The notes: generated by a model not told the origin, from the sequence alone. DNA of 40,335 nt from Kiritimatiellia bacterium (GCA_017563185.1 JAFXIL010000125.1:1-40335), one strand, 5' to 3'; counted from the first letter of the stretch, positions 1 to 7,785 are shown. Translations and numbers: made by a program.

Positions 1-1
1 A

Positions 2-2161
2 GATATCGTGCCGGAGACGCCGCTGGGGGCGTCCGCATGGAACCAGAGCGAGGCATGGGCCGCCGCTGCGTTCCCGTCGAACGCGGCCGAGATGACGGCG
101 GCGGGCGGCTATGCCGCATGGGCGACCCTGCGGGCGTCCGATCCTAACCGGCGTCTCGTCGGCCTTCAGATCGCATCTCCGGACGGCAGATGGCCGATAT
201 GCGTGGAGGTGGGCGGCGTGCCGGTGATGGCGGACGGCAGAGCCGAACTGCTGTACGCCCTCGACTGCGGCGCGCAGGTTCCGTTCTCGCTCTCCGACGG
301 CGGGCTCGGCGCAGTTACTGTCAGCTGCGCACCGCCGGACTTTCAAACCTTCACACTTTCAAACCTTCAGACCTTTTCCTTCCCATGCGAGTGCATGATG
401 GGCGACGTCACGCTCCATCTCGACACTCCTCGCACGGGATGGCTGCGCCGCATCGCCGAAGTGAGCGTGGACGCGCCAGAACTCGTGCACCTCCATCCCG
501 GCGACACCGCGCAGCTCGCCGCCGTCGTCACCAACTGCCATGCCGACGCCTACCTCGGCTGCACCTGGCACGGCGGCGCGGGAATCTCGTTCTCAAACGC
601 GCACTCGCTCACCACGACTGTCGCATACGCATCCTCAAGCCAGGTGCAGTGGGCCACCAACAATGCGTTCCTCGTGACGAGCTACACGGGCGACTATTGC
701 GTCACCAACGCAAGCTGGTTCACGGTGGGAATGGAGAACGAACCCACGCCGTCGTTCACAATCGACTGCCAGGATGTGTTCTTCCTCAACGATGCCGACG
801 TGCTGGACGGCGGCGCGACGAACCGGCCGGAGCGCATACGCCCCGTTACGCTGAACCTTCTGGGGCCGTATGGAACAAGCGGCACCGTGAAGCTGTCGTC
901 GCAGGGGGCGGCCTCGCCTGTGATGTTCTACATCGACAATGGCGTGACCAATTTGATAACAGAGACCACGGAAATCCCGCTTGAGGTGACAGATTCTTTC
1001 ACGCGCACGGGAACAAACACATTCTATGTGTCGTGTCCCCAGAAAGGCACGGGAACGATCAGCGCCACGCTGACGCTGGACGGAGGCGAAACGCTTGCGG
1101 CCACGTCAAGCTTCAAGTGCATGGAACCTCTGCGTAAGCTAGTAACGACGAAGAAGATTGACGGACGCTTCATCAACCCTTCGCGGCTCGTGATGGGCAC
1201 GAACGCCGTGCTGCAGGTCGGCGTGAACGGAGACTTCGACGCCACGAACGTCCACTGGTGTATTGTCTCAGGGGCGGCAAGTCTTTCGCCCGCCAGCGGC
1301 TTCACCACAACTGTCACGCCAACAGGCACGAACGAGGACGTCGTGGTGGAGGCGCGCTTCAACGGTGACGAGATACAGCCGAGATTTGTGATGCCTGTTG
1401 TGATACCGCGCACGATACCAGTGAGGTTCTTTGTTGTGGAGCCACCTGTTGGCGATGGTCTAGGAGAATGGAAAGACGCTGACATGAGTGGAATGCTTGA
1501 TAAAGCTAATGAGATATACGCTCAGGTCGGCATCCGTTTTGAACTTCTGGGAACGCCTGCATATGTGGGAACGACCAATGACTGGAATATAGTGCTTGGC
1601 ACCAACTATGTAAACAGATTTGGCATGAAGAGGTGGAAATATTCTTCTGAATGTAGAACCCTGTTAGACAACTATACAGCTGCAGACTGCGTTGAAGTCT
1701 ACTTCATAGGGTCAATCCTATATCCCAAATATTATGTTGCCGCGACTCCACCTTATGGTGTCGTCGTCAGTAAACAAGCAAGCATTACAACGTTGGCACA
1801 CGAACTCGGTCATGTCCTTGGGCTGGAAGACTGCTATGTACGTTTTAACCGCAGGGACGGGATGGTGGCCTCAATCATCAGGGCAGACGAGCCTGTGGAC
1901 GGAGGGTTCTTCATGTTCGGCGCTTGTGACTGGGGAATGGAGCGCGGCCGTGGGTTCTATGGCAAAGACGACTCCAGGCTTGTGACGATGCGCAGAATGC
2001 TCATGCACGGTACCGGGACAAACGAACGCATGGACATCCCAGCTGGCAATGTGATCAGCCTTTCCCTTGATGCAAGAACGGAACTAGAGTTCGGCACATG
2101 CAACCCGAAGGTCGGAGCGGATCATATCAAGCAAGAAAACCAGGAGGTCTATTCGCGATGA
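2..2161 (+). CDS. Secreted/surface metalloprotease with HExxHxxGxxD zinc site (5' partial)
   Basis: The reading frame is open at the left edge, so the true start lies outside the window; GTG at 8 is only the first possible in-window start. About 500 residues of Thr/Asn/Ser-rich, beta-looking sequence precede a compact C-terminal metalloprotease-like region. HELGHVLGLED is the clear signature: His598, Glu599, His602 and Asp608 (counted from position 8) fit the HExxHxxGxxH/D site of metzincin-type zincins, with Asp in place of the usual third His. A downstream Met-rich stretch (RRMLMHG) could supply the Met-turn. The long N-terminal part resembles Ig-like or adhesive regions of PVC surface proteins, so a secreted protein is inferred; no signal peptide is visible because the start is missing. 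Its TGA overlaps the ATG of the next gene, implying coupled translation. Substrate unknown. Confidence 0.75.
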   Translation, partial: DIVPETPLGASAWNQSEAWAAAAFPSNAAEMTAAGGYAAWATLRASDPNRRLVGLQIASPDGRWPICVEVGGVPVMADGRAELLYALDCGAQVPFSLSDGGLGAVTVSCAPPDFQTFTLSNLQTFSFPCECMMGDVTLHLDTPRTGWLRRIAEVSVDAPELVHLHPGDTAQLAAVVTNCHADAYLGCTWHGGAGISFSNAHSLTTTVAYASSSQVQWATNNAFLVTSYTGDYCVTNASWFTVGMENEPTPSFTIDCQDVFFLNDADVLDGGATNRPERIRPVTLNLLGPYGTSGTVKLSSQGAASPVMFYIDNGVTNLITETTEIPLEVTDSFTRTGTNTFYVSCPQKGTGTISATLTLDGGETLAATSSFKCMEPLRKLVTTKKIDGRFINPSRLVMGTNAVLQVGVNGDFDATNVHWCIVSGAASLSPASGFTTTVTPTGTNEDVVVEARFNGDEIQPRFVMPVVIPRTIPVRFFVVEPPVGDGLGEWKDADMSGMLDKANEIYAQVGIRFELLGTPAYVGTTNDWNIVLGTNYVNRFGMKRWKYSSECRTLLDNYTAADCVEVYFIGSILYPKYYVAATPPYGVVVSKQASITTLAHELGHVLGLEDCYVRFNRRDGMVASIIRADEPVDGGFFMFGACDWGMERGRGFYGKDDSRLVTMRRMLMHGTGTNERMDIPAGNVISLSLDARTELEFGTCNPKVGADHIKQENQEVYSR
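340..378 (+). repeat. TTTCAAACCTT-type short tandem repeat inside the metalloprotease gene
   Basis: CTTTCAAACCTTC occurs twice with an 18-19-nt period, with degenerate extensions (TTCAGACCTTTTCC). It is read in frame as Phe/Gln/Thr/Leu/Ser-rich peptide (FQTFTLSNLQTFSF), quite unlike the flanking protein. Similar low-complexity words occur between genes at 11971-12011 and 30519-30550. It is either a simple in-frame expansion or an inserted short repeat. Confidence 0.5.
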
Positions 2162-2997
2162 AAGCGGTTCTCGTCATCATGGTTTCATTGGCGACGGCAT
2201 CGACATTGGTGGCGTTAGGGCATACCACTGCCGAGTCGAATGCGGTTGTGAGGGCTGCGCTCAACCGTGCATTGGTGTTCTATCCCTGCGACTTGGAGAA
2301 CTTTGAAATTCCCGCCGACATTGAAGAGCCCAATACATGGCATGGTTTTTTGGGCGGCGACACAAACGGATGGACGTTTGCCGAGAAGAAGGCCGCTTTC
2401 GACTGGTATCTTTCAACGCTTGGCACTAAGGACTGCAAGAACCTTGACTGTGACGAGCAGGAGGAGATCCGCATTGCCGTGGGCAAATGCGACGAGTTCA
2501 ACTACACGAACTCGGCATCGGCCATGAAAGCTTTGGCATTGAATCCGCGAGGAGTATGCAGGGGCGAGGCGATTGATTTGACGATCAGATTCAGTCTTAT
2601 AGACGATTCAATGAATTATTTCGTGGAATCAATCATGACAAATTCTACAGGTTATAGCCTTGCTGAGAGAGGCGTGGCAAGTTGTCGATATGCTTCTAGA
2701 TTACTGGCCTACGATGCGACAAACAATGTACAGCAGGCATTTCGAGATCGTGCGGTAAATATGTTCTATAGGAATCGCATGTTGTCATCCAATGCTTTTC
2801 TGATTGTTGACGGACTCTTTGTTCAATGCATCAATGGGTATGAAGTAAGTTCCAATAGGCTGGAACATGCGCTTAATGCAATATCACTCCCAAGTAGTGG
2901 TCCAATAACAATCCGCAGATTCACCTCCGTGACTAACCAGCTGCTCTCTTCCGGGCAGCCGCTTGTGCAGCTGGACATCGGAGAGGGCGGCGACTGA
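2158..2997 (+). CDS. Secreted protein of unknown function coupled to the metalloprotease
   Basis: Start chosen at ATG 2158: it forms an ATGA overlap with the upstream stop, has CAGGAGGTC a few bases upstream, and opens directly with a signal peptide (Met-Lys-Ala then a hydrophobic run to about residue 20). An upstream in-frame ATG at 2098 would bury that signal in the neighbouring gene. The 279-aa product has several Cys (for example a CKNLDC pair), which suits an exported, possibly disulphide-containing protein. I recognise no domain. Coupling to the HExxH protease suggests the two are made together, perhaps as a partner, inhibitor or substrate, but that is inference only. The second half is more AT-rich than the first. 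Confidence 0.7.
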   Translation: MKAVLVIMVSLATASTLVALGHTTAESNAVVRAALNRALVFYPCDLENFEIPADIEEPNTWHGFLGGDTNGWTFAEKKAAFDWYLSTLGTKDCKNLDCDEQEEIRIAVGKCDEFNYTNSASAMKALALNPRGVCRGEAIDLTIRFSLIDDSMNYFVESIMTNSTGYSLAERGVASCRYASRLLAYDATNNVQQAFRDRAVNMFYRNRMLSSNAFLIVDGLFVQCINGYEVSSNRLEHALNAISLPSSGPITIRRFTSVTNQLLSSGQPLVQLDIGEGGD

Positions 2998-3007
2998 GGC
3001 CAGCCGC

Positions 3008-3434
3008 TCACCCCTGCTCCGCCAGCCATTTCCTGAACGCCTCGCGCTCGTCCGCCGAGAGCGCGCCGTAAGCCGCCTTAGCCGCGTCCAGGGCGCTCGG
3101 AGCTGGAAGCGCCACATTGTCCGCGCCGATGGCCGGAAGCGCTCCTACGGCGCGGGAGAGCGTCTCCTGGTTGGCGTGGAAACACCGCTCTGTCATGGCT
3201 GTACTGACGTGCCCCACGATGGACTGGACGAGGGCGAGAGGAACGCCAGCGTTGCCGCACAAACTCACAAACGAGCGCCGAAGGCTGTGGAAGCCAACGT
3301 CAATCGCCGCCCTCTTGGCCCCCTTTGGCCTTGCTGGTAGTTTTGATCCCAGCCGCCTCAAACACGCGCTGGACATCCAGCGACAGATAGGAGCTGTACG
3401 CGCGGTAACGGGCCGCCAAGCTCGGAAGCACCAA
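3008..3434 (-). pseudogene. Tyrosine recombinase (integrase) C-terminal remnant, truncated, frameshifted, active-site Tyr lost
   Basis: Only the C-terminal ~140 residues of a phage-type tyrosine recombinase remain. HSLRRSF gives the HxxR box, and VGHVSTAMTERCFH aligns with the usual VGHxxxxMTExYxH block. Where the nucleophilic Tyr belongs there is Cys (TGT, complement of 3182-3184), one transition away from TAT. Upstream sequence (VLPSLAARYRAYSSYLSLDV...FEAAGIKTTSKAKG) lies in a different frame; a one-base difference in a five-G run on the minus strand (about 3318-3325) would rejoin it to AKRAAIDVGFHSLRR. The N-terminal half is missing, and the homology stops where the 187-bp repeat begins (3435). 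Nothing like the missing half is seen beyond the second repeat copy. It could not be an active recombinase as it stands. A sequencing indel could explain the frameshift but not the truncation. Confidence 0.75.
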
Positions 3435-3622
3435 GCCGCGCCGTGCACGGCCCTGCGCCGACCCTGGTAGGGTCGCGCGTCCCGCGCGACCGCCATATCG
3501 CTTCCCGCCACGTGGTAGGGCGGTCGCGGGGCGACCGCCGCCACACCCCGCCAATGCACCGACAACGCCCCGTCCGCCACGCGGCGAAACACAACGCGGC
3601 GATGGGTGCGACAGGGCGCGAA
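3435..3622 (+). repeat. Long direct repeat, copy 1 (contains two palindromic modules)
   Basis: Starts GCCGCGCCGTGCACGG and ends near GGCGCGAA; copy 2 is at 4959-5144 in the same orientation. The first ~105 bases are nearly identical between copies; the remainder is clearly related but diverged. It contains module I (3466-3494, GGTAGGGTC-GCGCG-TCC-CGCGCGACC) and module II (3514-3539, GGTAGGGCGGTCG-cgggg-CGACCGCC), both near-perfect palindromes. These modules also occur inside the kinase and sigma-factor genes. The left boundary coincides with the truncation point of the integrase. Confidence 0.85.
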
Positions 3623-3689
3623 TTTGCAAGTTAAAGGGGTATTTTTCAATCCCTCCACAACATCTACCCCCTTAACTTGCGATTTCGCG
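3617..3689. repeat. 25-nt-arm inverted repeat in front of the ATPase gene
   Basis: Left arm 3617-3641 (CGCGAATTTGCAAGTTAAAG then GGGTA) and right arm 3665-3689 pair at 22 of 25 positions across a 23-nt spacer. The right arm contains the TTGCGA -35 hexamer of the ATPase promoter, so it could be an operator. It could also be a recombination end or a large hairpin. The left arm overlaps the end of direct-repeat copy 1. Confidence 0.7.
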
Positions 3690-3705
3690 GTGAATATGTT
3701 ATACT
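3677..3705 (+). promoter_or_regulatory. Promoter of the AAA ATPase, predicted leaderless
   Basis: TTGCGA (3677-3682), 17-bp spacer, TATACT (3700-3705) preceded by TGT, which makes an extended -10. Transcription should begin about 3711-3713, at the ATG (3713), leaving no room for a ribosome binding site. Confidence 0.6.
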
Positions 3706-3712
3706 GTCGGCC

Positions 3713-4942
3713 ATGAACTTCTACAGAAGAGAAAACTACCTCCGCAAAATTCGCGGCTTTTATGAAGACACTGGACTCATAAAAGTAATTACTGGCGTCA
3801 GACGCTGCGGCAAATCCTGTCTGATGGAAACAATTGCCAACGAACTTCGGGAACACGGCATAGACGATGCACACATTGTCTATCTTGATCTTGACCGCCG
3901 ACCGTACAAAAGCATCAAAACCACGGATCACCTTGAACAGCTCATCGATGAAAGGACGCCTTCCTCTGGAACGACCTATCTCTTCATAGATGAAATCCAG
4001 AATGTAAAGGGTTTTGAGGAAATGCTTAATGCCTTCCGCGTCGAAGGCAGACATTCCATTTTCATCACCGGCTCCAACTCCTACCTTTTGAGCGGCGAGC
4101 TTGTCACGAAATTGACCGGACGATACCTTGAATTTGAAATGTTCCCTCTCACCTTCGACGAGTTCCTTGGCATGAAATGCTTTCTCGGCAAGACCATTTC
4201 TGCCAACCTCGTAGATGAGTTCGACCAGTACCTGCGTGACGGCGGATTTCCCAAGGCTGTTCAATACGATTCCGCCGACGACCGCCGGACATACATAGCG
4301 GGTGTTGTCGCAGAGATATTCGAGAAGGACATCCGCCGCCGCATAAAGATCCGTAATCTGTCCGCATTCCAAAAGGTTCAGACATACCTTATCAACAATT
4401 TCGGCGCAACCACAAGTCTCGACAACCTTCTTGAAGACCTTGGCAAGACTGGGGTACACATCAAGCGCGAAACGTTGAACCGATACATCGGCATTCTGAA
4501 AGACGCCAAGATCCTCTACGAATGCAACCGCTTTGACCTTAAATCCCGCAGATCCATCCGCGGCAAGCAGAAGTACTATCTCTCTGACCTCGGTTTCTAC
4601 TTCTCCACCAACACCGACAATCGGATCAACTACGGTCCGGCGATTGAAAACGTGATATACACCTACGCCCGCTCCCACGGCTATGCGGCAAGCGTAGGGC
4701 GAATCGGTACGCTGGAATGCGATTTCATCCTTCGCAATGGTGACTCCAGCTACGCGTACGTGCAGGCGTGCATGACAATGATGAACGAGCGAAGGACTGA
4801 AGACCGCGAATACGCTCCGCTGGAGAAGATTCGCGACAACTACCCAAAATACATCCTCACGCGCAACGATCCAATCCAGCAGCGCAACGGCATCATCCAC
4901 CGGAATCTCCCTGAGTTCATGCGCGACAACGCAGCGTTCTGA
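3713..4942 (+). CDS. AAA-family ATPase with DUF4143 C-terminal domain
   Basis: A 409-residue P-loop ATPase of the AAA_14/DUF4143 type. Walker A is GVRRCGKS (Gly28-Ser35) and Walker B is YLFIDE with Asp93 and Glu94. A sensor-1-like FITGSNS lies near 118-124, and TGRYLEFEMFPLTFDEF (about 135-151) is the family hallmark. The C-terminal half (about 190-380) fits DUF4143, including the YYLSDLGFYFS segment. Members are abundant in gut anaerobes and often in variable regions; their cellular role is not settled, with proposals around DNA or defence-related functions. ATG 3713 is chosen because the promoter -10 ends seven bases upstream; an in-frame start at 3677 would lie in the promoter. The gene is lower in GC than the surrounding repeats and sits between two direct repeats, which suggests it arrived as a cassette. 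Confidence 0.88.
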   Translation: MNFYRRENYLRKIRGFYEDTGLIKVITGVRRCGKSCLMETIANELREHGIDDAHIVYLDLDRRPYKSIKTTDHLEQLIDERTPSSGTTYLFIDEIQNVKGFEEMLNAFRVEGRHSIFITGSNSYLLSGELVTKLTGRYLEFEMFPLTFDEFLGMKCFLGKTISANLVDEFDQYLRDGGFPKAVQYDSADDRRTYIAGVVAEIFEKDIRRRIKIRNLSAFQKVQTYLINNFGATTSLDNLLEDLGKTGVHIKRETLNRYIGILKDAKILYECNRFDLKSRRSIRGKQKYYLSDLGFYFSTNTDNRINYGPAIENVIYTYARSHGYAASVGRIGTLECDFILRNGDSSYAYVQACMTMMNERRTEDREYAPLEKIRDNYPKYILTRNDPIQQRNGIIHRNLPEFMRDNAAF

Positions 4943-4958
4943 ACCACAGGCCGACACG

Positions 4959-5144
4959 GCCGCGCCGTGCACGGCCCTGCGCCTACCCTGGTAGGGTCGC
5001 GCGTCCCGCGCGACCGCCGTATCGCTTCCCGCCACGTGGTAGGGCGGTCGCCCCGCGATCGCCGCTCCACCCCGCCCGCGCTTGGGCAACGCCTCATCCG
5101 CCACGACGAAACGCAGCGCGGCGATGGGTACGACATGGCGCGAA
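4959..5144 (+). repeat. Long direct repeat, copy 2
   Basis: Same orientation as copy 1 (3435-3622). Module I lies at 4990-5018 and module II at 5038-5063. In module II the right arm reads CGATCGCC rather than CGACCGCC, a change that still allows a G-U pair in RNA. The copy starts 16 bases after the ATPase stop codon, so the gene is enclosed almost exactly by the two copies. Confidence 0.85.
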
Positions 5145-5190
5145 CCCCATCGCCACTTTCAACTTTGGCGGAACAGCCACACCTCTGCTG

Positions 5191-5309
5191 ATTGTTGCCA
5201 ATGTGAAAATGTTGCCAATTCCAGTGTTGCCAATGGTCAGTTCCAATCCAACCACCATTTAATTGGGAATTGGAATTGGCACTGGCAACACTTCCACATT
5301 GGCAACATT
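5191..5309. mobile_element. Short TTGCCAAT inverted-repeat element (MITE-like), 119 bp
   Basis: The left end reads ATTGTTGCCAATGTGAAAAT and the right end, reverse complemented, reads AATGTTGCCAATGTGGAAGT, so the element has terminal inverted repeats of about 30 bp. The interior also holds ATTGGCA/TGCCAAT words. The same terminus recurs at 11356 (left-type) and 12209 (right-type). No ORF inside. A MITE-like or REP-like element is inferred from structure; no transposase is visible. Together with direct-repeat copy 2 it fills the gap between the ATPase and the next gene. Confidence 0.65.
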
Positions 5310-5346
5310 AAGCTGCACGCCTAAGGCGAACAGAAATACTATAGCG

Positions 5347-5961
5347 CTACTTCCAGGCCTTCACAATCTCCACCCAATCATCATTGCAGCCAAGAAGTTT
5401 TTCCATCTTACTTGTGACGTTTTCATAAAGTTCATCTGATTCCAAGCCGCAATCATAGCACATGAAGACAAACTCTCCTGGATACGTATCAGTTTCGTAG
5501 TTGAATCGCTCACTACAACGCTGGTCAACGAGCAGTGCTTGACAGAATCGATGTCCCTCCCAAGAGATGAATCCTCCTCTCCTTCCCGGTTTGTCGTCAG
5601 AACGATTGAGCGCGACAATTCCCTTTTTCGTAAACAGTATCCCAAACTGCCCTGGCTTTTCCTTGTGCCTGCCGAATAATTTGAACCCCTTTGAGTCAGA
5701 GTCATCCAGCATCATGAGAACATCAGAACGGCTTATCGTCACACGCTTCAGTTCGTCTCCATTAACCAGATGTGTGTTATCCATAACGGCGAATGCGTCA
5801 GGAACATCATCTGGATCGTTAAAGCACTCTCTTGCCGAGGTACGAAAGTTTACAAACAATCCATCCATTTCGGGTGAATCGCCCATTACCACACGAGAGT
5901 TGCTCGTATGCTCAGCCTTGAAATCAGCCAGTATTCTGGCAATGGCATCTACATCGATCAT
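5347..5961 (-). CDS. Protein of unknown function, paralogue of its upstream neighbour
   Basis: A 204-aa, acidic, probably cytoplasmic protein with no signal peptide or membrane segment. Its central part (about 75-140) has the pattern TISRSDVLMMLDD, then GILFTKKGIVALNRSDD, then GGFISWEGH. The neighbouring protein shows the same order: VSVDEDDVIAVLDD, GTIVTTKGILVYRKGDD, SGFVTWPSI. The 'TKGI(V/L)' strand followed by 'I/TW' resembles small beta-barrel modules such as bacterial PH-like domains, but I cannot assign a family. The start has a good AAGGAG six bases before ATG. It is last in the six-gene cluster, 17 bp after its paralogue. Cys-rich C-terminal half (MCYDCG). Confidence 0.75.
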   Translation of the reverse strand: MIDVDAIARILADFKAEHTSNSRVVMGDSPEMDGLFVNFRTSARECFNDPDDVPDAFAVMDNTHLVNGDELKRVTISRSDVLMMLDDSDSKGFKLFGRHKEKPGQFGILFTKKGIVALNRSDDKPGRRGGFISWEGHRFCQALLVDQRCSERFNYETDTYPGEFVFMCYDCGLESDELYENVTSKMEKLLGCNDDWVEIVKAWK

Positions 5962-5978
5962 TGTTTTCTCCTTTTCAA

Positions 5979-6689
5979 TTAGTCTTCTTCTAACTCTCCA
6001 GCAGGCTCAGGACAGAAATCGTCATAATCAAATTCGGCACCTTTCCCTTGCGCTATGTAAACGAAGTGTATCCCCAATTCATCACGGCTTTCACTTAGCC
6101 TCTTTGTAGGCATATTCAAAAAGGAGGGACAAATCACAGGGCCGTGAGGGAAATTCCCCCTTCCTTCACCGCGGAGTGTCCCTTCGGCACGAAAAAGTAT
6201 ACACCCTTCCCCATATTCAGGTGAAACCGCAATCGATGGCCATGTGACAAATCCCGACCCCCACGTATTGCCATCGTCTCCTTTTCGATAAACCAGAATT
6301 CCCTTTGTGGTCACTATCGTGCCACACGAACACTCTTTCTTTGCCAGACTTCCGAACAACCCCTTTTTCGTGTCGTCCAGCACCGCGATGACGTCATCTT
6401 CGTCAACAGACACCATCTTCGGCTGATCATCTTCTGTGTACAACGTCTTGTCTGTCGCTGTAAACGATCTGCCTGACGCAGATAATCCTTCGATATCGTG
6501 CGCCGCATTCTTCAGCAACGTCTCGCACTTCATCGCAAATGGCGCATCTCCAGGAAAGAATACCCTCCCTGCCTTCAAATTTCGTTCGAACTTCTTCAAC
6601 GCGTCGCGAACCTCGTCCACGTTTACCATGACCTCGGAGAATTCGTTCATCCCCGGAAACTCACTGCCACAGTGTTTGTTGTTCTTCAT
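5979..6689 (-). CDS. Protein of unknown function, tandem paralogue
   Basis: A 236-aa soluble protein, paralogous to the downstream 204-aa protein over its central 'DDVIAVLDD...TTKGILVYRKGDD...GFVTWP' block (about 95-155). The N-terminal part (VNVDEVRDALKKFERNLKAGRVFFPGDAPF) also parallels the neighbour's IDVDAIARILADFKAEHTS. A very acidic C-terminus (GELEED). The ribosome binding site is AAAGGAAAAG, as in the other genes of the cluster. Presumably arose by tandem duplication, followed by divergence. Function not recognised. Confidence 0.75.
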   Translation of the reverse strand: MKNNKHCGSEFPGMNEFSEVMVNVDEVRDALKKFERNLKAGRVFFPGDAPFAMKCETLLKNAAHDIEGLSASGRSFTATDKTLYTEDDQPKMVSVDEDDVIAVLDDTKKGLFGSLAKKECSCGTIVTTKGILVYRKGDDGNTWGSGFVTWPSIAVSPEYGEGCILFRAEGTLRGEGRGNFPHGPVICPSFLNMPTKRLSESRDELGIHFVYIAQGKGAEFDYDDFCPEPAGELEED

Positions 6690-6711
6690 TGTCTTTTCCT
6701 TTGATTTTGGA

Positions 6712-7785
6712 TTATTTGTGCTTTAAAATCCTATCCGCTGCGTCAATAGCGATGCGGGAACATTCATCAACCGCCTTTCGCGTTCTCGCATGCGCCTCTG
6801 CGCTTTCGTAAAGCACAGCGTTTTTACTGGCGGCAAGATAGGCGTTCTCAAGGCTCTTGAATATCTGTACAAGTGCGCTCCGCGCCGCATCATACTCGCC
6901 TTTGCATTTGATGTAATCCGCATCTTCATCCGGCTTTCTTCCAAAGCCCCTGATTGCATCGCTCAACATCTGCAAACGATTCTTGCGAATGGATATTTCC
7001 GCACGGAAAGACACGATAACATCCCAAAGCCCCGTCGTTTCCTTGACTGCAAAGTCCCTTAGCGTCGATTCCTGCGGCCATCCGCGCTCAGCCATCCGCA
7101 AGACATTCTCCCTATGGTTCGCCTCTTCTGCAATCTTCTTTTTACGAGCATTATTCGCAAGTTCCTTCATGTAAGCATCATAACGCGCTTTTGTCAGTGT
7201 GGAGATCACAGTCTTGGCAACGGCATTAATCGTTGCCTTAGTCCATGCCACTTTTTTATCGTCGCTCCATGTATCCATTAAATCCCCGCCAGTATAATCA
7301 TAACCATCCAACGGATAAGCGAAAGGCATCCAGCCGAGCGGTGTCCAGCAAACCGTTTCTCGCCCTACAATATTTATGCCAATGTCATGTTTCCCTAATG
7401 GACTGGAAATGCTGACCGTATGGCTTCTGCTCTCCTCCATCAATGAAGGAAACGTGCAAAGAGTCAGTAGCCCAGGAAGAAACTGTACGGACGACGTGGT
7501 ATACTTTTCTTCAATAATGTCCGAAACGCAAACTTCCAACGGTATGGAATCGAGAGTATCGTCCACTGTGAATACAATACTTGGAGGTGCCTGCCTCATC
7601 AATGCCTCACTCAGTTGAGGTTCTACATTTTTTATAGAGTATTTTCCTCCCAATGGGCCTTTCGCTATCGCTCCCCCTATCTCATGTGTCAACGAAAGTG
7701 AAAAACACCCACACATCATTGCGGCGAGCAGTGCCGCGCAGAGTTGCGCGGCACATGCCCGTACAGAAGTGAAAACCTCTACCAT
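6712..7785 (-). CDS. Putative lipoprotein, unknown function
   Basis: Start placed at ATG 7785, one base after the upstream TAA and with GGAG properly spaced. An in-frame ATG at 7806 would overlap the preceding gene and put a charged stretch before the signal. The N-terminus has a hydrophobic run ending LLAAMMCGC; Cys27 (preceded by Met-Cys-Gly) is the likely lipidated residue. The mature part has a beta-rich N-terminal half with aromatic 'PLGWMPFAYPLDGYDYTGG' and a long charged helical C-terminal half (about 190-355, many Ala/Lys/Glu) that may form a coiled coil. No family recognised. Between the membrane-anchored coiled-coil gene and the tandem paralogues, it could be the envelope-exposed part of the cluster's system. 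Confidence 0.7.
   Translation of the reverse strand: MVEVFTSVRACAAQLCAALLAAMMCGCFSLSLTHEIGGAIAKGPLGGKYSIKNVEPQLSEALMRQAPPSIVFTVDDTLDSIPLEVCVSDIIEEKYTTSSVQFLPGLLTLCTFPSLMEESRSHTVSISSPLGKHDIGINIVGRETVCWTPLGWMPFAYPLDGYDYTGGDLMDTWSDDKKVAWTKATINAVAKTVISTLTKARYDAYMKELANNARKKKIAEEANHRENVLRMAERGWPQESTLRDFAVKETTGLWDVIVSFRAEISIRKNRLQMLSDAIRGFGRKPDEDADYIKCKGEYDAARSALVQIFKSLENAYLAASKNAVLYESAEAHARTRKAVDECSRIAIDAADRILKHK

Noticed and set aside
3466-3539. CRISPR-like reading of the palindromic modules
   Set aside because: Only two different modules per copy with no unique spacers of regular length, and no cas genes.
3443-3634. Short ORF encoding Arg/Pro-rich peptide (also 4967-5191)
   Set aside because: Composed of the direct repeat itself; Arg-rich translation is a by-product of the palindromic modules.
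3008-5104. A 698-codon minus-strand open frame across the ATPase gene
   Set aside because: Most of it is antisense to the well-supported AAA/DUF4143 gene and runs through both repeats; only its last ~115 codons (integrase remnant) are meaningful.
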